Origin: Verpa conica
Lineage: Eukaryota > Ascomycota > Pezizomycetes > Pezizales > Morchellaceae
NCBI GenBank assembly: GCA_033030425.1
Contig: JAUFSD010000006.1
Location: 1,116,001-1,180,000 of the forward strand
Length of the DNA: 64,000 nucleotides
Direction of reading: 5' to 3'
Shown: positions 1 to 13,200 of the stretch, in pieces
Numbering within the stretch: position 1 is the stretch's first letter
How the letters are laid out: every line of letters begins with the position of its first letter
Translations under genes and position numbers: made by a program
The notes under the pieces: model-generated
What the model was told of the DNA's origin: nothing
The model's input: the letters and a program-made list of their open reading frames with translations, nothing else
The model's database searches: none

Positions 1-27
1 TATCTGATTGGTGATACCCCCCTCAAC

Positions 28-850
28 TCACCGCATAACCACCAAATCACTCCTTAGAACCCATTTCCCGACCCCACCATCCTCAGTCACTAATTTTCCC
101 TCGTGCAACATACAGTCCTGACCATGTTTATGCAACAAAGCCAGCCCTTTTTCCGGCTCCACAGCAATCTCCTCACTCCTCTTTGTCTTTGTAGCTTCAG
201 TATAGAACACTGTCTCCCCACCGACCACGCCGTCGTTCGGGCCTGTAAGATATATCAACAACGTCCACGTTGTTTCGCACGGCACTTTTACTGAGCCAGA
301 CTCGCCAGACACCTCGAACGAGGGCAACACATTAGAATCATCATCTATGAAGCACGTACTATTAGAACCAGACAAATCCAAGAGGAGAGGGGGGCATGCT
401 ACAATGTTTATCAAAGAACTGTCCCTTAGTGTATCTATAAATCCTAATATTCGGATTCAACCCAACAACCTTACCACCCCACAACCCAGACTTTGTGTCA
501 TCGCCTTCCCTCTCTACAATATCCTTCAGTCCGCTCTGCTCCCATAGAGTCCTAGCGAACGTCTCGTCGGATATCTGGAATCGGTCATTGACGCGGACGG
601 CTTCCCCGCGCTTCGGTTTCCCGGGCGTTGTGGTGAGCGAGACGGACTTTTGGAGGAATGATAGGTATGTGTTACAAAGTGTTGTCGTGAAGAACTTTGG
701 GATTGTGAGTATTTGGCCCTCGAGAACTGTTTGCAGCTCGAGGTCACAGGATGGGAGAATAGGTGTTAGACGTGGCCATGAGAGTGGGGCTGGCTTGGGA
801 GGGGGCTCAGGAGCTGCAGCTCCTTTCTTGGGTTGTTTTTTTGGGGGCAT
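28..850 (-). CDS. 2-oxoglutarate/Fe(II) oxygenase, prolyl 4-hydroxylase-like
   Basis: Two exons, 850..403 and 344..28, with a 58 bp intron (345-402, GTAGCA...TCATAG), give 254 aa. Splicing creates the metal dyad H149-Y-D151 inside GQFFDKHYDDS. The distal metal ligand is H230 (CMLHEGK) and the likely 2-oxoglutarate anchor is K243. This order, H-x-D ... H ... K, is that of the P4Hc/2OG-Fe(II) oxygenase fold. Such enzymes hydroxylate a substrate with O2, 2-oxoglutarate, Fe(II) and ascorbate. The fungal group with this short layout is annotated as 'oxidoreductase domain' and its substrate is unknown. The N-terminus is Lys/Pro/Ala-rich and has no signal peptide, so a cytosolic or nuclear location is more likely than the ER. 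It is divergent from snf7, with 559 bp between the two starts. The fold is secure; the substrate is not. Confidence 0.85.
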
Positions 851-1409
851 ATCAAGGCAAGGGAGCTTTCTAGTCTTATGGTGAAGCTGTGGTTTCTTTA
901 CCAGGCAGAAGAGTTGAATCCCAAGACTGATGAGTCATCTGAACTGCTATCTATCACTATCGTGGCACCTGCTTGATAAGGGAGTAGACGCCAGATAGAA
1001 TAGACATCTCTTAGATACTGCATTAAGGAAGCATGTAGCCGATAAATCTTGACAATCTACATATATCTTTAAACCATTTTGGCTATTGGAAGCTCTTTTG
1101 ATACTGTTATCGTGTTGTGGCGCCCTGTAGATACAGCGACGCCACATGTGGCTATGAATGCTTAGTCATGAGCCCCATCGACCTATGACTACCAAGCTTC
1201 GTCAGCCCAAAGTCGTCACTTCAACCTCGTCCCCGACCCTTGTGCTCCACCTCCACCTTACCTCCACTTCTACCTCCGCCTTCGCCGCCTCCTCTTGACT
1301 CTATAGCAGACCACCTCCGCAGCTCAGTTACTCACGGTAGCTTCGTTTTACGATCCTCGGAACCTACGGACTCGTTATCTCCCTAATCACACTCCCTCCT
1401 CTCGTCAAG
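851..1409. promoter_or_regulatory. Shared 5' region between divergent oxygenase and snf7 genes
   Basis: This 559 bp spacer separates two divergent start codons and must hold both promoters. The part nearest snf7 (about 1200-1400) is pyrimidine-rich, with repeated CTCCACCT-like steps, as is common in fungal 5' leaders. I see no convincing TATA box. No ORF in it looks real. Confidence 0.45.
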
Positions 1410-2547
1410 ATGTGGAACATGTTATTTGGACCTTCGGCGGCAAAGAAGAAGGATATCCCCAAGAAAGCTATCCTCGATGTGCGACAGCATCTAGAGATGC
1501 TACAGAAGAAGGAGAAGCATCTTGAGCAGCAAATAGACGAGCAAGACAGTATTGCGAGGAAGAACGTTTCGACGAATAAACAAGGTTTGTTTCCTCCTCC
1601 CCCCTTCATGCCGTCATCGCTCCAACAGCATGGGAGGGATCCTTGTATTTGAGTTCTTGGGAAAGCTTCTATCCTATAGTTGGAAGCTATAGACCTCAAA
1701 ACTAGGAACTCCCCCTTCCTTTCTCGGTTAATACCGGGGGTGGTGGGGTCTCGTGATATCGTATATGAGGCTAACATGAGTTCTTATCAAATAGTTGCAA
1801 TGACCGCGCTTAAACGTAAAAAGATGCATATGACCCACCTGACTTCAACTCAATCACAGATCGCGTCTCTGGAGCAGCAAATGCACGCGGTAGAGGCGGC
1901 GAACCTAAACGTTCAGACCATTACGGTGATGAAGAATGCTAGCAACGCAATGAAGGTTATACATGGTAACATGAATTTGGATACGGTTGACGCGACAATG
2001 TATGTACAGTATTCCTTATCCGGATTGTTGGTATCTTGTATACTGGGTCGAGGGGGTTGTAATTGTGGGTGTTGTGGGGGTGATATCCTGCTGTCGAGTA
2101 ATCACAAGTTGGATGCCTTCGAGCTTGTCGCAGCTGGGATCCCGCTCGTTTTGACCACGCGCACCTTGTTGCTCTATATCAGTTACTTGGAAAGTAGATT
2201 ACTAAACAGGCTCTCATAAATTTAGGGAAGATATCCGAGAACAGCAGCAAATTGCCGACGAAATCAGCAATGCCATCACCAGCATTGCCGACCCAGCCGA
2301 TGATGAAGATCTCATGGAACAATTCGCAAACCTAGAACAGGAAGCGTTGGATGACAAGATGCTCGCCGCTCCATCCGCTCCAGTTGCCTCAACGCCACAT
2401 GTTAGCGCTGGTAATACATATTCCACCTGTAACGATGTTTCTTTAAAACTAACTCCCACTGTAGTTAAAGGGAAAGCGACGGTCCAGGAAGAAGACGACG
2501 AGGAGGAGCTACGGCAATTACAGGCCGAGATGGCAATCGCAAATTAA
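1410..2547 (+). CDS. snf7: ESCRT-III subunit Snf7/Vps32
   Basis: Four exons (1410-1584, 1795-1999, 2226-2410, 2465-2547) give 215 aa, close to the usual length of fungal Snf7. The N-terminus carries the family pattern: an alpha-0 segment, then KKKDIPKKAILDVRQHLEML, the EKHLEQQIDEQDSIARKNV helix and ALKRKKM. After splicing follow the AMKVIHGNMNLDTVDATME segment, REQQQIADEIS and an acidic tail with EEELRQLQAEMA. Snf7 is the main filament-forming ESCRT-III protein, acting at endosomes in multivesicular body sorting; in filamentous fungi it also serves Pal/Rim pH signalling. Coiled-coil helices cover most of it. The last intron (2411-2464) is 54 bp, in frame and stop-free, so retention would add 18 residues. 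The start is the first ATG before the conserved MLFG; a start three codons downstream is also possible. Confidence 0.9.
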
Positions 2548-3207
2548 GATGGCATGCCATATCTAGACGCGTGCCAAGAAATTGGCATAATGGACGGGTA
2601 GTATGGATTTGACAGACTGTAGGTATTATGGATTAGAACGTATTTCTGTTTTTTCTTCCTCTGATGGGATATAGGGGTGGAGTTACCGGTGTAGACTCCC
2701 CCTAGCCATACATATGAAGTAGGCATGGTTTGGGTGGAAGAGAGAAGTTCAACTTCTATATATGCGTACTCGTATCTCTTCAGTTTACCCCATGCCCTCA
2801 TATTATCCCTACTCTGTACTGCTTTTCGTCTTGTTGCTTTTTCTGTTAATCTGTGGTTGGCATTTGTGGCTTGGTATGTTTTATCTGCCTTTTTTTTTTC
2901 TTTTCCTTCTGTAGGAGCTAGTGGAGTGCGTATTTATGGTTTTGGTCTTGTTTTTCTTTTATATGTTTTCCCCTTAAACTTTGAATTGGCTGCTTGAGAT
3001 ACAGAGATTATGAGGCCAATTGTCCTAGGAGGAAATAAATGATCTTAACTTCCGTCTAACGAGATATTGATTCGTTATGCATAAACATTTTGCGAGCGAA
3101 ACAGCCGGCAGTAGCGCTGAGGCAATCAATTCAACTGATGTGGGAACTTATAACACTGCTGTTATGGCACTTGTAACCCAGCTCGATATAGAGTCTGATA
3201 TAATGTA
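2548..3207. other. Gene-free stretch downstream of snf7
   Basis: This is the 3' flank of snf7, T-rich around 2880-2960. The short open frames here have no family features and no splice partners. Nothing else is recognised. Confidence 0.5.
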
Positions 3208-3415
3208 CCGTATTATCTGGGATAATTCGACCCGCTGCAGCAGGGTTTAGCACGCACTGGAACAGTTGAAAACCGTGGAAACTGAAGACACTAGAACAAG
3301 AAAGGTAGATACTTGTACTAATACTGATGAAACCTGTTGTAGTTTTATTTTTTTCACCACGAATTACGCACATTACCCCCGGTCGTAGCGGGTCGAATTA
3401 TCCCAGATAATACGG
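3208..3415. mobile_element. MITE-like element with 29 bp perfect terminal inverted repeats and TA target sites
   Basis: Positions 3208-3236 and 3387-3415 are perfect reverse complements over 29 bp; the arms begin CCGTATTATCTGGG and end in CGACCCGCT. They are flanked on both outer sides by TA (3206-3207 and 3416-3417). The 208 bp body has no coding capacity. TA target duplications with long TIRs are typical of non-autonomous Tc1/mariner or pogo/Fot1 elements. The structure is seen directly; the superfamily is inferred. I found no transposase and no second copy by eye in this window. Confidence 0.75.
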
Positions 3416-3870
3416 TACTTGTTTCGTTTATCCTCCTTCCTGCTATATATAAATGAATTTAGTAAATTTAAATATCTCCACATTGAGATGGGTAAAGCAG
3501 CATTCAAAAGACCACCCCCTGCATAGCAGCTCTTCTATAGACCGTCAGCCTGTGTAAGGAGATGCCTCTTACTCTGGACCATACATACAAGACACAATCT
3601 TTAAAATCCGTCCTAGAAGCAAGGAAGAAGCAAGATGACAGACCTTTATGTATAAAATCAGTCCAACTACACTTACCCACCTCCCTACTTCAGTATCTAG
3701 CTCCGTCATGCGATAGAAGCGAAAAGAGGGAAAAAATAAATAATACCTTGATAAGATAACCGAGCTTTTCGTGTGTGTGAATATTATGAACGAGCCTAGC
3801 TATATATGTAACTAGCTACGTCCTTATGTATGCAGTCTTAATTGCTAGTGCCAATGATCTCAGTATCGAT

Positions 3871-4004
3871 AAAAAAATAAAAATAAAAAATAAAAAATAA
3901 AAATAAAAGCCGATTTACGCCTCACGTCGGAATAAATTTCCTATCCACTTACCGATAAAAGAAAAACACAACCTCTCTCTCTCTCATCTCTCCCTCTCTC
4001 TCTC
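3871..4004. repeat. A-rich tract followed by a CT microsatellite
   Basis: Positions 3871-3908 are almost pure A interrupted by single T (AAAAATA-type units). Positions 3972-4004 are a CT-repeat tract with a few interruptions. Both are simple-sequence DNA with no coding content. Confidence 0.8.
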
Positions 4005-7000
4005 CACGCCCACCTCCCCCCGCGGACGGCTGAAGCGTAAAGGGGAGGGGAGGGGATAATTACTTATTCTAGGTAGGTCTTGGCACATGATGTCTCATCA
4101 CTAATACCTATTTCAAATATTCTCTATGATCAGTATGCGGTGGGGGGGGGGGAGGTTCTATGTTTAGAAAATGAGGTTCTCTCTGCGCGCGTTTTTCATA
4201 TGTAGTGCTATGTACATATATAAAAATATTTTGGTTTTCATAATTACTGATCATGACGTTAATGTTTTCCTCACCCCTCACCCCTCCCCCCCCCGCTCCT
4301 CAAACTATCAGACAGATAGGTATTACACTTATGTATAACATAAGCTGGGGGTATGTTTTATTCTACAGAACTGTGGAAAAACATGGTTTGAAAAGATCAT
4401 GGTATTCTCGACTGAAACATCCATCCATCCCTCCTCTCGGTCTATCTTCACACAATAAACGTGGGGTATAGTGATAAAGCCGCAAAATATGAAACATACT
4501 AGGGGAAGAATTAAAGTCAAATTATGTGATGCGAGGGGGAGGGGGAGACGGCTAGAGAATATTATGTATACACTATGTATATGTTTTGTCTAAGGTTACA
4601 AAATTCATTGAGCTGAAACATATGTCTTCATTCCTTACTATGGTTACCCCCGCCGCATCCCCGCCGCATCCCCCACGATTACCCCGATCTCCCGTGCGTG
4701 TATCCCACCGCTGAGAAGATCGAGAACTTTGTGCATGTTCCGAAAGTATATCCCGATAGATCAAGTCTTAATGAGGGTGGCCGGTGGGTTGTTTTATAGA
4801 AACAGTTTGATGATACATATACTTTACAGGGTATGAGAGAGAGAATACATACAGTTGGTGACAAGGTACTTTTTATGTTACATCAGACGCACTATATTTT
4901 CCCTCCCTCCTCCTCATCTTCTCCAGGATTTATTTAAGCAAAATTGAGGGGACCCGTGATTTAAATGAACTAGCTATTTAGTTCTCCCGGGAAATAAATA
5001 TAAAAAAATAAAATAACCTTCACTTTTTTTTTTTAATTTAAATTACCTCATTATTATATTATAAAACTGAGGTTGCACAAAGACAACTAATTAACTACGA
5101 GTGATTTGCAGAGATTCTCGATATTATATTAATTCTGCTTCTCTTTTTTTTTTTGACGTACGTACAGGCTCGTTTAATTTAGAGTAGCTGAAGATTTGCG
5201 ATGATCTGGCGTAGTTAATTACAGACAGAGGGGGGGGGGAAACGTGGCAAATTTTTAATTTCAGTCGTTGATAGTAATGATCTCTCGGATTAGTGAACGT
5301 CGGCTTTGGGATGTAGTCATGCGGTTCGAGTACTAGGCAGAAACCTCCCCTCCCGAAAGTATGTAGCCTATTAGATTACACAAGATAGTATACATAGAAT
5401 TCTCGATTTCAGCTGAGGTCAGCTGAATTTGGGTTCAATATTATAGTAATCAAACATCGCTACCTAGATCTTGTGTAAGATACTCAAAGTAAATAGTCAA
5501 CCTGAACAAAGCTGTACCTAGTTTTATGAGTAATTAGAGGGCAGATCTCTATGCCTTTAACTCTCTATTTCTATTTTCTAGGTAACTTAGGCCCTATACT
5601 GGGGGGTGTCTAAGATTTGGGTAAGATTACTAGCCGAGTGCGATCTCATGATCCAAATATACAAAACGGTCTTTTTAGGCAAAAGTTTATTTAATCTACC
5701 TACAAGGTCTCCCGTCTAGTTAATCTAAGTAATAGCATAATTAAAAGCTGTTTAATGATATAATAAAACACTACACTATAAAGAGAAACTAGTATAGCGC
5801 AATAATATCCGGAAAAACATTCACCCAAAGTACCGATAAAGACATTTTAGTATAGCTACATATATATTAGTGCTCTAGCGAGGACAGTGAGGTAGACACA
5901 ATTTGACAAAGGTGAATGAGGGCAGCAAAGGGGTAGGGAGATCAGCAGCGTCGTACTAACCAAAGGTTGCCTAGGAATCTAACACACCAATAAGGCTTCA
6001 GAGTGAAGGATTATCAATTACACTGTTCTAGGCTACGAGGCGGTTTAGCTTAGGGGGTAGATTAGGCCATCATGTATCGGTTAGTCTACCGTCTCTTGCG
6101 CAATCCCTTATCTCGTTTGCTTTGTACAACCCTACTGTAAGATGCGGCCATTTGTTTTTTTACTAGTGGTGTATACATATGTAGGGAGCGGCAAATGTAT
6201 CGGAGTTCGTCTCGCTAGTGGTCATACATGAATACAATCTAAAACCGGTGGCTTTGGTATGTTTATAACTGAATTGTAACCGTAAGTAACGGGTACACCC
6301 CGAGGTTTCGAGGTTTCGGGGCTCGGTGTCATACTTCCGGTGGCACGCAAAACAGGTTTGACACACCCACCGTACTATATATCACTTATACCTTCAAGTC
6401 TAAGGAGTCTCGTATGCAAAAGCTATTTTGTATTTAATTCCAACGAATAATACTAACCTATGAAGAGATATATGCGCGCTTATATCAGACTTCTAAGGCT
6501 CGGTACCAATAGGCCTGGATATAATAGCAAGGTGTTAAGGCAATTAATTGCTGCCTTATTAACACAGTAAACATCAAAGTCTTAGCTTCTACACGCTCCC
6601 AACCACCAATGATAGTGATAAAATTATATTTAGATGCAGCGCTTGGTATCCATTCGATGCCGAATGGCCGACCGGCAAGGCTGATGATTTCACAAACGCG
6701 CAATGATTAACATGACAATATCGTCTTCGGGTACATACGACGACTCGACGTCGTACGTTCATATAGGCGTTACCAAGCCAAGCTGCAGAGTCTACCCAGT
6801 TTTGTTACCTCAAAAAAGATTATTAATCGAAGATAGTCCGAAAAGCTTTTCTTCCGGTCTACGCTTTCACCAATTTGTGACTTGAGTTTTTTTGCTGGTG
6901 CTGACTGTGTAATCGGAGAGGGCTCCGCGCCTCGAGCCTTGCGTACCTGCTCATCTCTATTTGATATATTTTTTGTTTATTTTTAAGTACAGAGTACTAA

Positions 7001-7187
7001 ATAGCACATACACTAGCATGGTCTCCACGGGACAGATGCGTGTGCTTTCCAGCCGTTTTTTCCCTTTCTTTTTTGATCACCAGCTGGCTCAATATGGACC
7101 TGGCATGTTACACGGATCACCCCTCGGCATGCGTCCCCTGTGCTTCCAGGAGGCGTAAGCGACCAGGCGCCATTGTTTCAGTTTTTT

Positions 7188-7211
7188 TGAGCCTCGAGTT
7201 GAGCCTCGAGT
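7188..7211 (+). repeat. Perfect 12 bp tandem duplication
   Basis: TGAGCCTCGAGT occurs twice head to tail (7188-7199 and 7200-7211). Each copy contains the palindrome CTCGAG. It lies in a stretch of higher GC than its surroundings within the desert. The function is unknown. Confidence 0.7.
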
Positions 7212-10200
7212 TGCTATACCGGTACCTGCCCCTATCAGCCGCATGTTGGCGCCAAGAGAACTCAACACTCGGAATAAGCCAGTACGTGCTACAAAGGTGG
7301 AGACTGTGGAGTATGCAGCGAGAACTACTTTCGGTACACATAGTACATGTCAGATCACAAAACATTGGCAGCAACATCGTTACCACTCATACGGCCGTGC
7401 ACCCGCCAGCCGAAACGGCCGAGTCCGGGTTTCGGGGACTAACGAATTTATACGCGTCCGGGGGACAACCCTGAGTTTCAGGTTTCTACTACTAGCTACT
7501 CTACTCTATGCATCTAGATATATATGTACAGACGTAGTAGGGTAGTATTCACATCACAGCATCATTGCATAACTACTCTAGGATCCTAATGCTACCTCCA
7601 TGCTCTATCTCGTGAAAACCCCTTGCTGAGTTAGCCAGAACTAGGAGGTCAAAAACTAGTAGAATACTCAGGGGGCCATCCGGCTGTGCCTTAAAAAAAA
7701 GAGGATAGCGGATATGAATGACGAAGTTTTTTACCCGTTGGCTATTATATTGGCAAGCAGCTCTCAGAAGTTCCAGTCATAATATGGCCCGACATCGCGG
7801 CACCTGCCACGTGCCTGGCGAAACTCGCTTATAACTCCTAGTTTCTACCTGTCAATCTGTAGGGTTTCTCCTCAATAATCAAGTAGGTGGCACAGCGGAT
7901 CCCTCCCTGGTCGTAGCCTGGGGTTAGCAGCACATATGTACATATCCTCTCTTTGTCTAGGGTACCCAGAAGCCAACCAGTACATATTATATTCTACCGC
8001 AAACGAAATGAGTGCAGAGCTGTAAACAAGCTTTCTATTTGGCTGTACTTTATTCTAAACTTCTGGGCAAAGATAACAAATACTTTTTCATAACCAGCCA
8101 TGCTAAGATCCTGGCGACATCATACTCCCCAAAGGAGTAAAGGGTACAGGGGTGAATGCAGCCGAAACGTTTGACCGAATTTTAAACATGGTATAGACGC
8201 ATTGATCCCCTAAAATGTTTCTAGAACGTTGACTTTCACACTTTCTCCAAGGATAATCCCCCCTCCCATACCGTTAGTTTGTGCCTCCTATACACGCCTA
8301 TATTGAAAGAGCACATAGTGAACCCTGTTTTTTTCTAAAAGGCAAACGGCGTTCATACATCTAGAATGTGTGATCACGATCATCGATGCTGTCAGAACCA
8401 TATTCCGACCATAATAAATTCATGCAAATCATGATGCACTCACCCCCCAATACACATATTCTACTAAATAATTCATGAAAGGGCTTATATTTAGCCTCTA
8501 CGCCGTTTTATAACGCCCAACCACCGGTATTCTCTTGGATTCGACGAGGATCTATCCAGTCACCTAGCTAGATCATATGACACTTTATGTTAGGTGGAGG
8601 GTAGACTAAGATCGAAGAAGGGGCGCTTATTATGAAAAAAATCTCTATTATGTTTACGTGGGATAAGTATGAACTTTCAGGGAATGTGATAACCAAAAAA
8701 AACTCAGGGCAGACTTACATATTGTGAGATATTTGCAAAACCTTACATCCTACAGAAAATCATTATTGAAAATCCGTATATACCTTGTGAGCTGACGCAA
8801 TCAGTCACTGAAGGATCATAACCCTGGCAGATATGACCAGGTTTGGGAGTCCAGGGTGCAACATATGCACCTAGTTTCTAGAAGGTGGTTAGTAGATGTT
8901 TTAGGCATGACACCTGCAAACATATACGTATGAGGAATCTGTCAGGGTACTCAAATGCACCATAATAGTGGGAGTCGAACGCAAATCCTGGGGGGTGAGC
9001 TCTTAGACGATATGCAAGGCGTTTGTATGTAGTGAGGGCATGATATATAATTGCTCGGGGGAAATAAATGGTCTGAGAAGGCGAGAATACTAACTAGACT
9101 TTTCGGAGGGTGAGGGGTTTGGACAGTGGCCCTTATCAATTGACCCACTATCACGTTCAAACTGAGGCATGAGAGTCAAGAGGTAAAGTAAGCTAGCGGA
9201 GGTCTCTACCCTTTCTAGGAGTGTACATATGTTTTTTGTGAAACCAGTAATACAATAAGATGGCACAGTAATTTGATATTTTAAAAAAGTTTAAACCCGG
9301 ATCAAGAACCCTGTGTAAGTCTCCTAACTAGAAGAGATACGGTCGTATATGATACGAAGTCAGATTCAAGGCCTTAGATAAAAGCGCACCACAAAGTTAG
9401 TATATGCAGCCTTGACCATGATTGCCTAGCTAGCTGAACAATATAGCCGCTGGGGCTCCTGATACAGCACGAGAGGCTTTACTGATATGCACAAAAACCT
9501 GTGAACATCATGCAAGGGGGTCGGAGTTGTAGAATATTTGGCCTCTTAGTAGCGGCTGTCCTAATAATAAATGGGGTGCGGTGGATATTATTGCACTAAC
9601 TGGAGGATAAGCAGAATGATTGTTTCTAGGTAATTAGAATGCTGTGATTGAGGTACCCAATCAAGGTGAGTGCCACCTAACAGTAATTAGACACTTCTCA
9701 GCTCCGCCTTTCTAGCGGAGCCATAATGACGTATATATTTGACCGCCGCATGGTATCATTAATTTTAAACGTGGACAAATAGTGTTTTTCTCAGTCGCAG
9801 TTATGGTGGACGAAAACCCCGAATAACTCCTAGAGGTGGTCTGGTGGCAGGCTAACCATAAGAAATACCTTAGTTACTGTCACCTGTGACCATGCATGCA
9901 TACGTAGATGTGACTTATTACCCCGCTTTGGAACTTGTTTCAAGCTTTCCCAATTGTTCTCGAACCATAGAGCCCCATTCCTTGAGAATCCAATTGACGG
10001 GATTTACCCGGATATTAAACGCCCAGCTTTGGTAGAGAAAAGCAGTGAAACAGCCTCATGGTTAAAAATAGGCGACATGTGAATACTATGATCTTGGCTT
10101 CGGGTCTTTCATGCAAACATCCGAACAAATTGGCTCTAAACCGTCTGATACTCACCATACTTTTGAAATTTGTCGCCCCAGACTGTTTTAAGACACGATC

Positions 10201-13200
10201 TACCAAAGAGGACTCGATTCCTTTAGTTCCGTTGCACACCGAATATTCGATATAGTTACCCATTATGTCAGTTTTGTATTTGCCTATGATCCCAGTCATG
10301 TGTGCAGCCAAGGAAGCTGTCATGGAGATCGAAGAATGTGAAAGGGAGGACGGAAGCAGACATGGTTGTTTGCTGGGATCTGCACGATAATATCTGGGAC
10401 TGGAGTACAAAAGTCGTAAGTTACCCTGCTCACCCACTCAATCCAAATGCTCTGGTCACATGACACCATCTATTGGCGCGCCATAATTAATCTCGTCCAT
10501 CAACAGTCCGATACCTCCACAGAACAATCCTACTTTCCTGTAATAAATTGCCGTGATGTGATGTACTATTATTAGAGGTAATATTTGTATTTATCAGCAT
10601 AGCAGCACACCGGCAATTAGCTTTATATGTAGTTGCAGTCCAGAGTAGACTAGTCACCTTAGTTTCAGCCACTCCGGCTGTGCTGCCGGGGCCCCACTCT
10701 CCATCAACCCGAACCTAAGGATGAGAATCGTATATTGAGTAGCTAACGGCTCTGTCGTATCACCATTCGCCATTTGGAAATCATTAACTCTGAAAGTACA
10801 TGCATTAGATCGTGCCGAGGATTCTGCGTCACCCCGCACTCCGGGTCTCCTGTGACGTGAGGCTTATGTCTCTCTGTGCATCTCCAAGAAATCGACCGGT
10901 TTCTATATTCAAATGTATCTAAAACATTTGTCTCAGTAGTTCTATCCATGGTAGAAGATATTGCCATAGCCGCTATCCTTGATATCTTCTATATGGGTAA
11001 AAAATAAACAAGATTAAGACGTGTGGGGGCGTAGATTAACTCAGACCGTAGACCGTATCGAGCCGAGTGGTTTCTCGAAATACCTAGAATATGACCTTTG
11101 CAGGCACTCCACAGTCAGATTGAAAGCTCCCTTGAGTTCATTTGTACTTGGATACTGAAAAATAGAAATAGTTTAGACCTCATATGCTTTAGTCCCACAA
11201 GATTGCTGTATGGTATTATAGTAGATGTACATGGTACCTAGATTAGGATCCGACCATTTCCCCTTGTGTCTACTAGAACTACCGGCCCCCACCTAGGCTA
11301 TCCCCGTTCTGCTGGGGCCTGTGAAAAGTACCGGGCGAGCACAGGCATCTCCGTGGACCAGTAAATGGAAGGTGCTAAGGGGAACGTGGGTAGTAACTCT
11401 TCTGAGGAATCTGGGAGACGCAATTAAAGTTCATGCGCAGAGCTGCCAAGACGCGGTGAGAATCGATTGTTTCACAGGTTAGGGGTTCCTGGAGCCGAAG
11501 AAACCTCATACCCCCCACCCCCCAGCTTGTGCACGGTGCAGCACCATGTGGTTAAACGAAATTGGCATTTTGGTGTATTAGTATTCTTAAGTGCCAATTT
11601 ATAAACTTGTTTAGTTGACAAATAGCTAGTTAGGTATTCAATAGCAGGCACATTATTAGAAGACTAAGAATTATTTGGGCTTTGAGTACCACTGGACGGC
11701 GATAACTCCATAGATAATTGAGTGTTGACGGGGAGCTATCGTGTCCGCCTCACCGTAGACCCTCAAAACATGAGACTTGGGCTTCCAGTGTTACTTTATT
11801 TAGGACATCGCGGGCTGCTGGTGAAGCGGAATAGGGTATTTATCTAGGCGCGGATTTGGCCGGATTTTCCGGTAGTGGAAACCCAATGGTCTGCTACGAA
11901 TTTCCCTAATCTTTTGATGATATCCTTGTTTTCTAAGGCATCGAGGTTTAGGTTGTCTTATGGTACTATCCTTCCCTCTCTCCCTATTCCTAGAAGCAGT
12001 TAGACTAATGAATTTGTAGCATTACGCAGACAGGACTCCCGTTATCCGAAAAATTAGGTCGGGATCTTATGCGAGTCAATTCCCCCGGGATGTGATTGTC
12101 CTACTTTTCTTTTTCAAGACCTCTCTCATTCCTTTTATGAATAACAAGCCACCGGAGAGTAGAACAGCGATCCAGGGTAGATTTTATTCCGCTAAAAAAA
12201 GGGGGGTTAGATTAATTCTAGCCAAAATAATTGCCGATTGCTCTTACCGTACAGGCCGAATTCTCACTAGCGGCATCCGCTAGAAATATTTGTCATGTTC
12301 GTTTAAAGTCCTTCATATCATCACATCATATCAGCACTTCGGTCTAATGGCAATTATATACGAGATTAAAGATTTCTCGGAACACATCGGTTTTTTTTGG
12401 AGGGGTTCCATGAAATCTCCCGCAGTTCTTTTGCGGCGCAACACGTTTTTGCTCTTGCAGGAGGCTTGGAGATCCTTATTCCATGAACCCAACACTTACC
12501 GAGACTCCGGTTCGTTGGCTAACACTATCCCCTGCCTAGGCAGGGTTACTGATGCCAGAAATCATCAACAATCGTACGATGGAATCATAGTGTTATACAA
12601 ATTAGTATATCTGAGCACAGCGGTGGGATCATTCTGGGAGTCCATCATATATCAAAATTGGATGCCCCCTCTCATTGTCTCCGAGCTTGCCGGGACCTGA
12701 ATATCTAAGCGGGATACTAATTGTCGCCACATGAGTAAGTATGGAGAGCTATGATATCAACCAAAAGCTACATCTAGTAGGCGACAAGTGCGTACATGAC
12801 CCGAGAAACATACATAACAAGGGAAATAGGTACTCTTTCCAATGACCGCACTGTGGGTAAATGTGTAAGCGCTTGATTAGGATGCGAGTTCTTTTTTCTC
12901 CCGGCTGGAACTAAGAACACTAGGATATGTACCGCTCTTAGTTAAAAAAGCAAGTGATATGAGATTGTATTCGATGTCAATAGAAAGCACCAGGTTCAAA
13001 AAAGAAAGACTTTGAAGACTTCCCCCCTGGCTACCAGCAGAAGTAGTAAATTCAGATGTAGATCTAGTAGGGAAAGCGCTCTGTTTAAGCAGCTTTATCA
13101 AGTTGCATGGCGTCAGTCCCTCTGTTGGAATCCTTGCGTGACGGGTCTGGGATATGGTTGGGTAGATTTAATGTGATTTAAGCACGGTTTGCTGCAGCAG

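Noticed and set aside
7040..7545. Overlapping open frames in a higher-GC patch
   Set aside because: Several frames on both strands are open at once, which fits low stop-codon density rather than coding.
10015..10437. 140-codon open frame on minus in the desert
   Set aside because: No family features; starts and ends without flanking signals, and the opposite strand is partly open as well.
12290..12700. 136-codon open frame on plus in the desert
   Set aside because: No recognisable motif and no usable splice partner; of a length expected by chance in 12 kb of balanced composition.
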